A stretch of DNA of 57,699 nt, taken from positions 1-57,699 of the forward strand of contig PNJE01000079.1 in NCBI GenBank assembly GCA_002877915.1, in the 5' to 3' direction. This DNA is from Candidatus Aminicenantota bacterium. GTDB lineage: Bacteria > Acidobacteriota > Aminicenantia > Aminicenantales > Saccharicenantaceae. This document shows, in pieces, positions 17,684-25,826 of this stretch; within the stretch, counting starts at the first letter, position 1, and each line of letters starts with the position of its first letter. The notes under the pieces were generated by a model. The model was not told the origin of the DNA. It made no database searches and saw only the letters and a list, made by a program, of their open reading frames with translations. Position numbers and translations under genes: made by a program.

Positions 17684-18229
17684 ATGTGTCAGGAACAAAA
17701 AGGTTTTACCCTTTGGTTCACCGGATTACCCTGTTCGGGTAAATCCGCTGTGGCTGATCGGGTGGCCGAAATCCTCCGTTCTCGGAATTTAAAAGTGGAA
17801 CGACTGGACGGAGATATTGTTCGTAAGAGTCTTTGCCGTGACCTGGGCTTTTCCCGCGAGCATCGTAACGAAAATATCAGGCGGGTGACTTTTGTGGCTA
17901 AGCTCTTGACCAGAAATGGCGTGGCGGTTCTAACCTCTTTTATTTCACCCTACCGAGAAATTCGGGATGAAGCCCGTCGGGAAATAGGAGAATTCATTGA
18001 GGTTTATGTAAAGTGTCCGCTGGAAGTGTGTATGGCCAGGGATGTCAAGGGAATGTATCAAAAAGCTATCAAGGGGGAAATTAAGGAATTTACCGGTATT
18101 TCTGATCCTTATGAAGAACCTCTTCAGCCAGAATTAGTCCTGGAAACCGATAAGGAAACTCTGGAAGAAAGCGCTCAAAAGGTCATTAATTGCCTGAAAA
18201 AGCTCGGTTATCTGGACCATAATTTTTAG
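17684..18229 (+). CDS. cysC: APS kinase
   Basis: 181 residues, normal for a stand-alone APS kinase. It phosphorylates APS to PAPS with ATP. The P-loop GLPCSGKS is at 14-21; DGDIVRKSLCRDLGFS and REHRNENIRR are the APS-binding and kinase signature; VLTSFISPYREIRDEARR follows, and FTGISDPYEEP is the lid motif. AAGGAG precedes the ATG. Together with sat 1.5 kb upstream it makes a complete PAPS pathway. No PAPS reductase is seen here, so PAPS may feed sulfotransferases encoded elsewhere. The sugar epimerase begins 8 nt later. Confidence 0.95.
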   Translation: MCQEQKGFTLWFTGLPCSGKSAVADRVAEILRSRNLKVERLDGDIVRKSLCRDLGFSREHRNENIRRVTFVAKLLTRNGVAVLTSFISPYREIRDEARREIGEFIEVYVKCPLEVCMARDVKGMYQKAIKGEIKEFTGISDPYEEPLQPELVLETDKETLEESAQKVINCLKKLGYLDHNF

Positions 18230-18237
18230 GGTTGCTC

Positions 18238-19191
18238 ATGCCTGAATATCAGAATTATTTAGTAACGGGAGGGGCTGGATTTATCGGCTCTCATCTGGTT
18301 GAAACTCTGGTCAGACGTGGCTGCCGGGTAAGGGTGCTGGACAATTTTTCTTCCGGAAAGGAAGAAAATCTAAAAGACTTTATTGACCGGATTGAACTCA
18401 TCAGGGGAGATATCAGAGACCGAAAGCTTTGTCTTAGAGCTAGCCGGGGAATGGAGGTTATCTTACACCAGGCCGCCCTGGCTTCCGTACCACGTTCGGT
18501 GGCTGAGCCATTAGTTGCCCACGAAATAAACCTTACTGGTACTCTGAACCTCCTTCTGGCGGCCTCCGAAGCCAAGGTTAAAAGTTTAGTTTTTGCTTCC
18601 TCTTCGGCTGTTTATGGTGATGACCCTGTTTTTCCCAAGAAGGAAGAGAGTCTGGGTAAGCCCCTTTCACCCTACGCCGCTCAAAAACTGGCTTCAGAAA
18701 AATATATTCAGGTTTTTAGCCTCCTTTATGGCTTTAATGCTGTTTGCCTGCGCTATTTTAATGTTTTTGGCCCGAGGCAGGATCCTCATTCTCAATATGC
18801 TGCTGCCATTCCCATTTTTATTACCAGGATGCTGGCGGGGAATCCTCCAATCATCTTTGGGGATGGCCAGCAATCCCGGGATTTTATTTACGTTGAAAAT
18901 GTTGTCAAAGCCACCCTCCTGGCTGCTGAAGCCGAAGGTTTCAGGGGTGAGGCCTTCAATATAGGTTCAGGCAGCCGAATAACGATTAATGAATTGGCGG
19001 ATAAAATTAATTCTTGCTTAAATCTATCTTTAAAACCTGTTTATGCCGAGCCTCGAGCGGGTGACATCAAGGAATCTTACGCCGATATCAGCCGAGCGGA
19101 AAAATTCCTTGGTTTTAAGCCCGAAATTGATTTTCTTAATGGTTTAAAATTGACTATAGAATGGTACAAAAAGGAGTCGAATAAATTGTAA
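18238..19191 (+). CDS. NAD-dependent sugar-nucleotide epimerase/dehydratase
   Basis: 317 residues from the ATG at 18238; a TTG at 18232 is an alternative. It is an extended short-chain dehydrogenase of the GalE/WbpP type. The NAD site is VTGGAGFIGSHL, the catalytic site is SSSAVYG plus the YxxxK in SPYAAQKLASE, and the substrate region is RYFNVFGPRQDP...SQYAAAIPIFI. The likely substrate is a UDP-hexose or UDP-N-acetylhexosamine, but the exact sugar cannot be set by eye. It closes the sulfate-activation run, which may connect the cassette to a sulfated polysaccharide or glycolipid; that link is inference. It converges on hypE with 15 nt between stops. Confidence 0.85.
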   Translation: MPEYQNYLVTGGAGFIGSHLVETLVRRGCRVRVLDNFSSGKEENLKDFIDRIELIRGDIRDRKLCLRASRGMEVILHQAALASVPRSVAEPLVAHEINLTGTLNLLLAASEAKVKSLVFASSSAVYGDDPVFPKKEESLGKPLSPYAAQKLASEKYIQVFSLLYGFNAVCLRYFNVFGPRQDPHSQYAAAIPIFITRMLAGNPPIIFGDGQQSRDFIYVENVVKATLLAAEAEGFRGEAFNIGSGSRITINELADKINSCLNLSLKPVYAEPRAGDIKESYADISRAEKFLGFKPEIDFLNGLKLTIEWYKKESNKL

Positions 19192-19206
19192 ATAAATAGA
19201 GCTCGG

Positions 19207-20193
19207 TCAACAGATGCGCGGCAGCAATTCGGTAGTTAGAGGTTCCAGTAATCTAAGGCCACCAGTTGTTGTTCTAAGTAAAGCTTCTCCTTTTTTGCCT
19301 ATCTTGTCTTGAACCTCACCAATAATGGCCGCCCCTTTCCCTAACCGGTTTCTTTTAATAATTTTAAGTAACGACTCAGCCTGCTTTTCTGGTACAACCA
19401 ACAGAGCCCGCCCTTCGCAGGCTAAATACAGCGGGTCAATACCCAGGATTTCTACTGCGCCTTGCAGCCTGGATGACAAGGGAATGTTAGCTTCTTCCAC
19501 CAGAATTGGGTAATTTATTTTTTCTGAAAGTTCTGAAAGAACCGTCGCCAGGCCGCCTCGAGTGATATCTCTCATCCAGAGCACTCCTTTTTTCCACAGC
19601 GGCAGAAGAAAGAGGAGAGGAGCACAATCGCTTTTGGCTCCAGAAAACATCCTGAAATCATTCCGGGCCAGCATGATAGCCAATCCGTGTTCGCCAATTG
19701 AGCCAGTGACGATTAATTTATCTCCTGGCTTGATTTTTTCTGGATGGGGCTTTCCTATCAGGTGACCCAGCCCGGCCGTATTAATGAAAATCTGGTCGCC
19801 CTGCCCCTGGGGGACAACTTTGGTATCGCCGGTGACGATGCGAACCGAACTCTGAGCCGCTGTCCTTTTGATAGATTTTAAAACTCTTTCCAGCGATTCA
19901 AATTCCAGTCCCTCTTCTATGATAAGCGCCAGGGATAAATATTCAGGTTTAGCCCCCGAAACTACCAGGTCATTTATTGTGCCATTGACGCAGAGTGTAC
20001 CGATATCTCCCCCTGGAAAGAAAATCGGGTCAACTGTATAGGAATCGGTAGTAAAAGCCAGATTACCAGGCAAAAAGGCAGAATCATGCAGTTCGTTAAG
20101 AATGGGGTTATTAAAAGTCGGCAATAATTTTTGGGCGATGAAGTCCCTCATTAATTTCCCGCCGCTCCCCATTTCCAAGTTGACCTTGTTCAT
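19207..20193 (-). CDS. hypE: hydrogenase maturation factor HypE
   Basis: About 328 residues from the ATG at 20193; a longer open frame overlaps hypD and lacks support. HypE belongs to the PurM/ThiL-like fold and dehydrates the carbamoyl group on its C-terminal Cys to thiocyanate, giving the CN ligand of [NiFe]-hydrogenase. The C-terminus ends PRIC with the required terminal Cys. EMGSGGKLMRDFI is the N-terminal signature, and TGDTKVVPQG and DITRGGLATVLSE are ATP-binding loops. It lies 1 nt after hypD, so translation is coupled. Confidence 0.95.
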   Translation of the reverse strand: MNKVNLEMGSGGKLMRDFIAQKLLPTFNNPILNELHDSAFLPGNLAFTTDSYTVDPIFFPGGDIGTLCVNGTINDLVVSGAKPEYLSLALIIEEGLEFESLERVLKSIKRTAAQSSVRIVTGDTKVVPQGQGDQIFINTAGLGHLIGKPHPEKIKPGDKLIVTGSIGEHGLAIMLARNDFRMFSGAKSDCAPLLFLLPLWKKGVLWMRDITRGGLATVLSELSEKINYPILVEEANIPLSSRLQGAVEILGIDPLYLACEGRALLVVPEKQAESLLKIIKRNRLGKGAAIIGEVQDKIGKKGEALLRTTTGGLRLLEPLTTELLPRIC

Positions 20194-20194
20194 C

Positions 20195-21331
20195 TTATTT
20201 CGCGACTCCTGATGAATATTTAAATTCAATAAGGCAGGCTCCTTCATAAGAAACCATACATGGACCTTTGGGGCTGTCTGGACGACAAGACCGGCCAAAC
20301 AGAGGGCAGTCTCGAGGTGTGATTAATCCTTTAAGAACATCTCCGCAGCGACAGCCAGAAGCAATTATTTTTACCGGGGCAAGCTTTAATCCATAACGTC
20401 TGGTGGCATCAAATTGAGAGTAAGCAGATTTTAATTTCAATCCGCTCTTGGGAATAATTCCTAACCCGCGCCAATCGACATCCGCCTCCTCCAGCATCTC
20501 ATCCATTAGAGATAGTGCTTCGGGATTCCCTTCTGCTCTGACGACCCTCCGGTAGACGTTATCCACCTCTGGTTTTTTTCTCCGTAGCTGTCCGGCAACT
20601 GAAAGTACGCCTAACAGAATATCAGTCGGTTCAAACCCGGCTATAGCCCCCGGCAATCCATATTTCCGGGCGACAAAAGCATAAGGCTGTTCACCAATTA
20701 TCGCACTAACATGTCCGGGGTAGATGAATCCAGAAATGGCTAATTCCTTGGAATTAATCAAGGCTTCGAGGGCTGGTGGGATTAACCAGAAAGCTGCCAG
20801 AATGGAATAGTTTTTTAATTTTTCCTGGTAAGCTCTTTTTACAGTGAAAGTAATTGCTGGGATGGTGGTTTCAAAGCCGGCCCCAAAAAAAATTACTTCT
20901 TTTTCTGGATTTTCCCTGGCTATTTCCAGCGCCTCTTCTGGGGAATAAACAATTTTAATTTTTGAGCCTTCTTTGGGGACAAAAGTTTGAAGGGAACCTT
21001 TTCTGGTCGGCACTCGAGTCATATCCCCAAAAGTGCAAACAATAATATTATTTTTTTCAGCCAGGAGATTAATTATCGCCTCGTGATAATAATCAGGAGT
21101 AATACAAACCGGGCAGCCTGGCCCGGAGATCATCTCGACCCCGACCTCCTCAAGCTGCGGCTTTAAACCGTAGCGATGGAGGGTCATCGTATGAGTGCCG
21201 CAGACCTCCATTAATTTTATCGGCCTGTTTAGATAGTCAGTCTCGAGGGCGATAGATTCAAGCAGTTTTTCAACGGTGCCTTTAGAGCGCCAGCCAGATG
21301 ATGGCAGTTTTTTGGATTTTTCTAAAACCAT
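20195..21331 (-). CDS. hypD: hydrogenase maturation factor HypD
   Basis: 378 residues. HypD is an Fe-S scaffold protein that with HypC assembles the Fe(CN)2CO unit. Signature motifs are EVCGTHTMTLHRYGL, ISGPGCPVC, CTFGDM, FFGAGFETT and GFEP; the C-terminal [4Fe-4S] Cys cluster is CRCGDVL, CPLFGRSC and GPCMVSYEGAC. It lies 16 nt after hypC and 1 nt before hypE. A hydrogenase structural gene, hypA, hypB and hypF are not in the window. Confidence 0.96.
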   Translation of the reverse strand: MVLEKSKKLPSSGWRSKGTVEKLLESIALETDYLNRPIKLMEVCGTHTMTLHRYGLKPQLEEVGVEMISGPGCPVCITPDYYHEAIINLLAEKNNIIVCTFGDMTRVPTRKGSLQTFVPKEGSKIKIVYSPEEALEIARENPEKEVIFFGAGFETTIPAITFTVKRAYQEKLKNYSILAAFWLIPPALEALINSKELAISGFIYPGHVSAIIGEQPYAFVARKYGLPGAIAGFEPTDILLGVLSVAGQLRRKKPEVDNVYRRVVRAEGNPEALSLMDEMLEEADVDWRGLGIIPKSGLKLKSAYSQFDATRRYGLKLAPVKIIASGCRCGDVLKGLITPRDCPLFGRSCRPDSPKGPCMVSYEGACLIEFKYSSGVAK

Positions 21332-21347
21332 GGGATTAATCAGTTAA

Positions 21348-21575
21348 TCAGGTGGAAGATAATTTTTCCATTTCTTTAAAAAGCTTCAGGGTCTTTTTGG
21401 CCTCCTTCTGATCCAGCTTGGAGATGGCGAAGCCGGCATGAACAATGACCCAATCTCCCACCTTCAGGTCGGGAAGAAGCGAAAAGTTAGCCACAACCGT
21501 GCTTCCCATATAATTAACTTTTCCCGTTCCGTTATTTTCTAAGCTGATTACCTTGCCCGGAATGGCTAAGCACAT
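21348..21575 (-). CDS. hypC: hydrogenase maturation chaperone HypC
   Basis: 75 residues from the ATG at 21575, which has GGAGG upstream and gives the invariant N-terminus MCLAIPGKV with the essential Cys2. A longer open frame upstream (to 21683) is not supported and would bury Cys2. HypC carries the iron unit between HypD and the hydrogenase large subunit. The C-terminal part VGDWVIVHAGFAISKLD is family-typical. It is first in hypC-hypD-hypE and divergent from uppS. Confidence 0.95.
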   Translation of the reverse strand: MCLAIPGKVISLENNGTGKVNYMGSTVVANFSLLPDLKVGDWVIVHAGFAISKLDQKEAKKTLKLFKEMEKLSST

Positions 21576-21636
21576 CTTTTCCTCCAGATTGCCAGAATAC
21601 CAGAAGAAGGCTTTTCTGTCCAGAGATTGAGGCTTT

Positions 21637-21665
21637 TTGACAATTTCCCTTAGCCTCCTTATAAT
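21637..21665 (+). promoter_or_regulatory. consensus promoter of uppS, leaderless arrangement
   Basis: TTGACA (21637-21642), a 17-nt spacer and TATAAT (21660-21665): both hexamers match the sigma70 consensus exactly. The -10 ends 7 nt before the ATG at 21673, so transcription would begin at or next to that start codon. No Shine-Dalgarno sequence exists upstream of 21673. Confidence 0.75.
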
Positions 21666-21672
21666 GTTTTTC

Positions 21673-22443
21673 ATGTTTGACACCCTTGAGGGATATATTC
21701 AACCTGGAACTGAAGAAGAAGCTCTGGTGAAGCAGATAGATTTTTCCAAATTGCCTGTTCATCTGGCCATTATCATGGATGGTAATGGCCGCTGGGCCAG
21801 AAAAAGGAATCTCCCGCGAACTGAAGGCCACAAAGCTGGGACTGAATCGGTGAAAGAGGTAATTGAAGCCTCAGCCAGACTGGGTTTGAAATATTTGACC
21901 CTCTATGCTTTTTCCAGGGAAAACTGGAAAAGGCCGAAAGAGGAAGTAAATACCCTCTGGAATCTGTTGAAAGAATACTTAGGGAGAGATAGCAAAATTT
22001 TGATAGATAATAATTTGAAATTGAAAGTAATTGGCGAAAAAAAAGGGATTCCTTATTTTGTCAGGAGAGAACTTAACAGAGTGGAGAGATTGACCAGAAA
22101 TAACGAACGGATGACCGTTATCCTGGCCCTGAATTACGGCGGCCGGCAGGAAATTATTGAAACGGTCAAAAAGCTTTTAAAAAGAAAATTCTCCCCTGAA
22201 GAAATAAATGAAGAAATTTTTTCCCGATACCTGGATACTGCTGGGCTACCTGACCCAGACCTTCTGATCAGGACGAGCGGTGAGATGCGGCTTTCTAATT
22301 TTTTGCTTTGGCAGTGCGCCTATACCGAACTATGGATAACCCCAACCCTCTGGCCTGATTTTAGAAAAAAAGAACTTTTCCAAGCCATAATTGAATATCA
22401 GAAAAGAGAAAGAAGGTTTGGAGGTCTGGATACTCAAGCCTAA
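21673..22443 (+). CDS. uppS: undecaprenyl diphosphate synthase
   Basis: 256 residues. A cis-prenyltransferase that makes the C55 lipid carrier for cell-wall and O-antigen synthesis. Motifs: AIIMDGNGRWA (catalytic Asp and diphosphate site), EGHKAGTESV, TLYAFSRENWKRP, LNYGGRQEI, and DLLIRTSGEMRLSNFLLWQ with the C-terminal signature. I chose the ATG at 21673 because a perfect promoter ends 7 nt before it; an upstream TTG lies in the -35 box and the ATG at 21664 in the -10 box. It heads uppS-cdsA-dxr-rseP-ispG, the classic lipid carrier/isoprenoid/envelope-stress cluster. Confidence 0.94.
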   Translation: MFDTLEGYIQPGTEEEALVKQIDFSKLPVHLAIIMDGNGRWARKRNLPRTEGHKAGTESVKEVIEASARLGLKYLTLYAFSRENWKRPKEEVNTLWNLLKEYLGRDSKILIDNNLKLKVIGEKKGIPYFVRRELNRVERLTRNNERMTVILALNYGGRQEIIETVKKLLKRKFSPEEINEEIFSRYLDTAGLPDPDLLIRTSGEMRLSNFLLWQCAYTELWITPTLWPDFRKKELFQAIIEYQKRERRFGGLDTQA

Positions 22444-22459
22444 GAAGAAGGTAACTAAT

Positions 22460-23269
22460 ATGAGTATGAAGCAGAGGACAAAGACCGCCCTGATTTTAAT
22501 TGGCGTTTTATTTCCGGTAATTCAATTTGCTCCGGCCTGGATTTTTTTTCTATTGCTTCAGGTGGTAATTATCGGCGGGCTGTTGGAGTTTTATAATTTA
22601 AGCAATAAAAGGAAATTCTATCCCAAAAAGTTGTTGGGCTGCCTTTTTGCCTTAATTGTTGGGGGGACGTTTTACTTCGATCAATTCCCATTCCTTTTAG
22701 GGTTTACCCTTATTACTATGATTACCTTTGTCTATTTTGTGGTTGATACCAATTCGCTGGAAAAGCTGGCTCTTTTTCCCGGGTCCTTTAGCCTGACAGT
22801 AGCCGGGGTTGTTTATGTTAGTCTGACAATGAATTTTCTTTACTGGATAAGGCGGGATTTTGGAGTTTTATGGCTTTATCTGCTATTTACCGTCATTTTT
22901 TTAGGAGATACCGGTGCTTATCTGATCGGTAAAGCCTGGGGACGACGGAAAATGACTCCAATTGCCAGCCCCAATAAAACTTGGGAAGGAGCGGTCGCTG
23001 GGATAGTCTGGGCGGTTTTCGGCGGATGGTTGGCTCGAACAGTTTTGCTCCCTCGGTTCCCTTGGTTAGAAATAATGGTGATTAGTGCTTTTGTCCATGC
23101 GGCTGCCCAGGTGGCTGATCCTCTGGAATCGCTTTTTAAAAGAGCGGCCGGAGTGAAGGATTCCTCCAATTTAATCCCAGGACATGGGGGAATCCTCGAT
23201 CGAATCGACAGCTTTACCTTGGCTTCTCCTGTTTTTTATTATCTGATGAAGCTCTTGATTATGAAATAA
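22460..23269 (+). CDS. cdsA: phosphatidate cytidylyltransferase
   Basis: 269 residues from ATG 22460 with AAGAAGG upstream. An integral membrane enzyme that makes CDP-diacylglycerol from phosphatidate and CTP. It has about eight hydrophobic helices, and the CdsA signature is near the C-terminus: ADPLESLFKRAAGVKDSSNL, then PGHGGILDRIDS. It lies 16 nt after uppS and 13 nt before dxr. Confidence 0.94.
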   Translation: MSMKQRTKTALILIGVLFPVIQFAPAWIFFLLLQVVIIGGLLEFYNLSNKRKFYPKKLLGCLFALIVGGTFYFDQFPFLLGFTLITMITFVYFVVDTNSLEKLALFPGSFSLTVAGVVYVSLTMNFLYWIRRDFGVLWLYLLFTVIFLGDTGAYLIGKAWGRRKMTPIASPNKTWEGAVAGIVWAVFGGWLARTVLLPRFPWLEIMVISAFVHAAAQVADPLESLFKRAAGVKDSSNLIPGHGGILDRIDSFTLASPVFYYLMKLLIMK

Positions 23270-23282
23270 AATTTAATTGAAA

Positions 23283-24473
23283 ATGATGATGAGAATTTCT
23301 GAACTTAAAAAAGCTATTGTCATCTTAGGCAGTACTGGCTCTATTGGTCGGAATACCCTGGAAATAATCCGTCATCATCCTGATAAATTTAAAATCCTGG
23401 CCCTAACTGCCGGAAAAAATACCGCCTTGCTTTCCGAGCAGATAAAAGAGTTCCATCCTTTAATGGTAGCAGTAGAAGCAGAAAAAGAGGCCGAGAAACT
23501 GAGAAGAGAATTCTCTCGTTACGGGGTTAAAGTTTTATCAGGTGGAAATGGTCTTGAGACAGTCGCTTCACTAAAGCAAGCTGACTTGGTAGTCTCAGCC
23601 ATAACCGGTATTGCTGGCCTTAGACCGACTTATGTCGCTCTGGAGCAGGGAATAGATGTCGCCCTGGCGAATAAAGAATCAATGGTGGTGGCGGGAAGTT
23701 TCCTTAAGAAAATTGCGGCCAGAACAGGAGCCAGAATTATTCCAGTTGATAGCGAACATTCTGGCGTTTTTCAATGCCTAAATGGGAGGAAAAAGAGATC
23801 TATAAGCCGAATTTTCTTGACTGCCTCTGGGGGACCATTTCTCAAAATCCCGATTAAGGAACTGGCAGAAAAAAGTCTGGCCGATGCTCTCCAGCATCCT
23901 CGCTGGAAAATGGGAAAGAAAATTACTATTGATTCCGCTACCCTGATGAATAAAGGGCTGGAGTTAATTGAAGCCCGATGGCTATTTGATTTAAAGCCGT
24001 CCGAACTTCAGGTAATCATCCATCCCCAGAGCATTGTCCATGCTCTGGTGGAGTTCAAAGATGGGTCAATCCTGGCTCAGTTAAGTCAGACTGATATGAG
24101 AATCCCGATTCAATATGCCCTTAGTTATCCAGAAAGACTGTCTTCTCCGCTGCCAGCTCTGGATTTGACTTCGGTTCAAAATCTGGAATTCTATCCAGTG
24201 GATGAAAAAAGATACCCGCTTTTCAACCTCGCTCGAAGGGTCCTGGAAGCTCAGCCGAGCTTTTCTGTCGTGCTGAATGCAGCTAATGAAATAGCGGTCG
24301 AGGCCTTTTTAGAAGAAAAAATAAGCTTTGGCCAGATCTATTCGGTGGTTGATCATTGCCTTCAAGAACATCGGGTGGTTCGCCTGAGTTGCCTGGAAGA
24401 TGTTTTTATTCTTGATGAAGAAGTCAGAAATCAGGCTCGTCAATATCTAAAACTGAAGGGAAAAGAAAAATGA
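23283..24473 (+). CDS. dxr: 1-deoxy-D-xylulose 5-phosphate reductoisomerase
   Basis: About 396 residues; several close starts exist (TTG 23277, ATG 23283, 23286, 23289). It catalyses the second step of the MEP isoprenoid pathway with NADPH. The NADPH site is ILGSTGSIGRNTLEI; ANKESMVVAG, the metal-binding VDSEHSGVFQCL and TIDSATLMNKGLELIEA are all present. ispG of the same pathway is 1.3 kb downstream. Its end overlaps rseP by 4 nt (ATGA). Confidence 0.95.
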   Translation: MMMRISELKKAIVILGSTGSIGRNTLEIIRHHPDKFKILALTAGKNTALLSEQIKEFHPLMVAVEAEKEAEKLRREFSRYGVKVLSGGNGLETVASLKQADLVVSAITGIAGLRPTYVALEQGIDVALANKESMVVAGSFLKKIAARTGARIIPVDSEHSGVFQCLNGRKKRSISRIFLTASGGPFLKIPIKELAEKSLADALQHPRWKMGKKITIDSATLMNKGLELIEARWLFDLKPSELQVIIHPQSIVHALVEFKDGSILAQLSQTDMRIPIQYALSYPERLSSPLPALDLTSVQNLEFYPVDEKRYPLFNLARRVLEAQPSFSVVLNAANEIAVEAFLEEKISFGQIYSVVDHCLQEHRVVRLSCLEDVFILDEEVRNQARQYLKLKGKEK

Positions 24474-25798
24474 CTATTCTGGGAACAATCGTTGCCTTTT
24501 TAATTGTCTTTGGCGTTCTGGTGTTCATTCATGAGTTTGGCCATTTTTTTGTAGCCAAGTTGGTTGGAGTCAGAGTTGAGGCTTTTTCTTTTGGCTATGG
24601 GAAAAGGCTAATCGGCTTTAAGAAGGGAGGGACAGATTATCGAATCAGCCTTATTCCAATGGGTGGGTACGTCAAGTTATTGGGAGAAGGGATGTTTGAA
24701 AAAGACCGTCCGCTTTCTCCTGACGACTTTATGGCTAAAACTCGCTGGGAAAGATTTTTGATTTTGGTTATGGGCTCGGTTATGAACATTATTCTGGCGA
24801 TTGTTCTGGTAGCTGTCATTAATATGGCTGGGGTAACTGTGCCGGAATATCAGGATCAAACTCCTGTTATCGGCTATATTGATCCTGGTTCGCCAGCGGA
24901 GAAAGCCGGACTTATGATTGACGATCAAATATTAAAAATAAATGGTCAGACAGTAAAAACTTGGCATGATGTGGAAATTGCTGTTGGTTCTAAGCCAGAC
25001 CGTTTAATCACTGTCGAAATTAAAAGGGGAGACCAGATTCTTCAGGTTCCCCTTAAAACTGATAAGGTAACCAAATATGAGATGGGCTATGCTGGCTTTC
25101 GAGCGAAGATTCTAACCCAGATTATGATGGTCAGCCCAGATTCGCCCGCAGAGAAAGCCGGGCTGAAACCTGGGGATGTCATTACAGCGGTTAATGGACA
25201 ACCGATTTTCTTTTATAACTTTGTCAAAAAAATAGAAGAAAATGCGGGAAAGCCCTTAGTGCTGGCAGTGGATCGCCAGGGCCAGCAATTAGAAGTAACA
25301 GTTGTTCCCAGAAAAGAAGGGAATGTCGGAAAGATTGGAATTCTTCAAGGCGCTAAGTCGGTTACCAGGAAATATAGTTTTTTCCCGGCTTTTGCCCAGA
25401 GCCTGAGAGAAAATACCCGCAATACCGTTTTGGTTATTAATTTTCTTGAGGATTTGTTTACCGGCCGAGCTTCCGCCCGGCAACTTGGTGGACCTCTTGA
25501 GATTGCCAGCTTTTCTTATGCTGCCATGAAGATGGGCTTTTTGGCCATGCTCAGCTGGATTGCCATTATCAGCCTTCAACTGGGAATATTAAATCTCCTG
25601 CCAATCCCGGTATTCGATGGAGGACAAATATTCGTATTGATGATTGAAGGGATAATAAGGCGGGATTTGAGCCCGAAGATGAGAGAAATCTGGATGCAAA
25701 TTGGTTTTGTTATCTTTGTTTTTATCATTGTGTTTGTAATTTTAAACGATATTGCTAAGAAATTGCCCAGCGGGTGGAGAAGCTTTATTCCCTTCTAA
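24470..25798 (+). CDS. rseP: site-2 protease RseP
   Basis: 442 residues. An intramembrane zinc metalloprotease that cleaves membrane-bound anti-sigma factors and signal-peptide remnants. The active site HEFGH is at 21-25 in the first membrane segment; NLLPIPVFDGGQ holds the third zinc ligand region near 375. Two PDZ domains lie in between (PGSPAEKAGLMIDDQILKI near 135 and PDSPAEKAGLKPGDVI near 220). Three to four membrane segments are visible. Its position between dxr and ispG is conserved in many bacteria. Confidence 0.94.
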   Translation: MTILGTIVAFLIVFGVLVFIHEFGHFFVAKLVGVRVEAFSFGYGKRLIGFKKGGTDYRISLIPMGGYVKLLGEGMFEKDRPLSPDDFMAKTRWERFLILVMGSVMNIILAIVLVAVINMAGVTVPEYQDQTPVIGYIDPGSPAEKAGLMIDDQILKINGQTVKTWHDVEIAVGSKPDRLITVEIKRGDQILQVPLKTDKVTKYEMGYAGFRAKILTQIMMVSPDSPAEKAGLKPGDVITAVNGQPIFFYNFVKKIEENAGKPLVLAVDRQGQQLEVTVVPRKEGNVGKIGILQGAKSVTRKYSFFPAFAQSLRENTRNTVLVINFLEDLFTGRASARQLGGPLEIASFSYAAMKMGFLAMLSWIAIISLQLGILNLLPIPVFDGGQIFVLMIEGIIRRDLSPKMREIWMQIGFVIFVFIIVFVILNDIAKKLPSGWRSFIPF

Positions 25799-25826
25799 TT
25801 TAGATAGATTAATCGAGCGGAAGTAA

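Noticed and set aside
20194..20298. N-terminal extension of HypE
   Set aside because: It would overlap hypD by about 100 nt and does not match HypE; the ATG at 20193 gives the normal N-terminus.
21576..21683. N-terminal extension of HypC
   Set aside because: HypC needs Cys at position 2; the GGAGG-led ATG at 21575 provides it.
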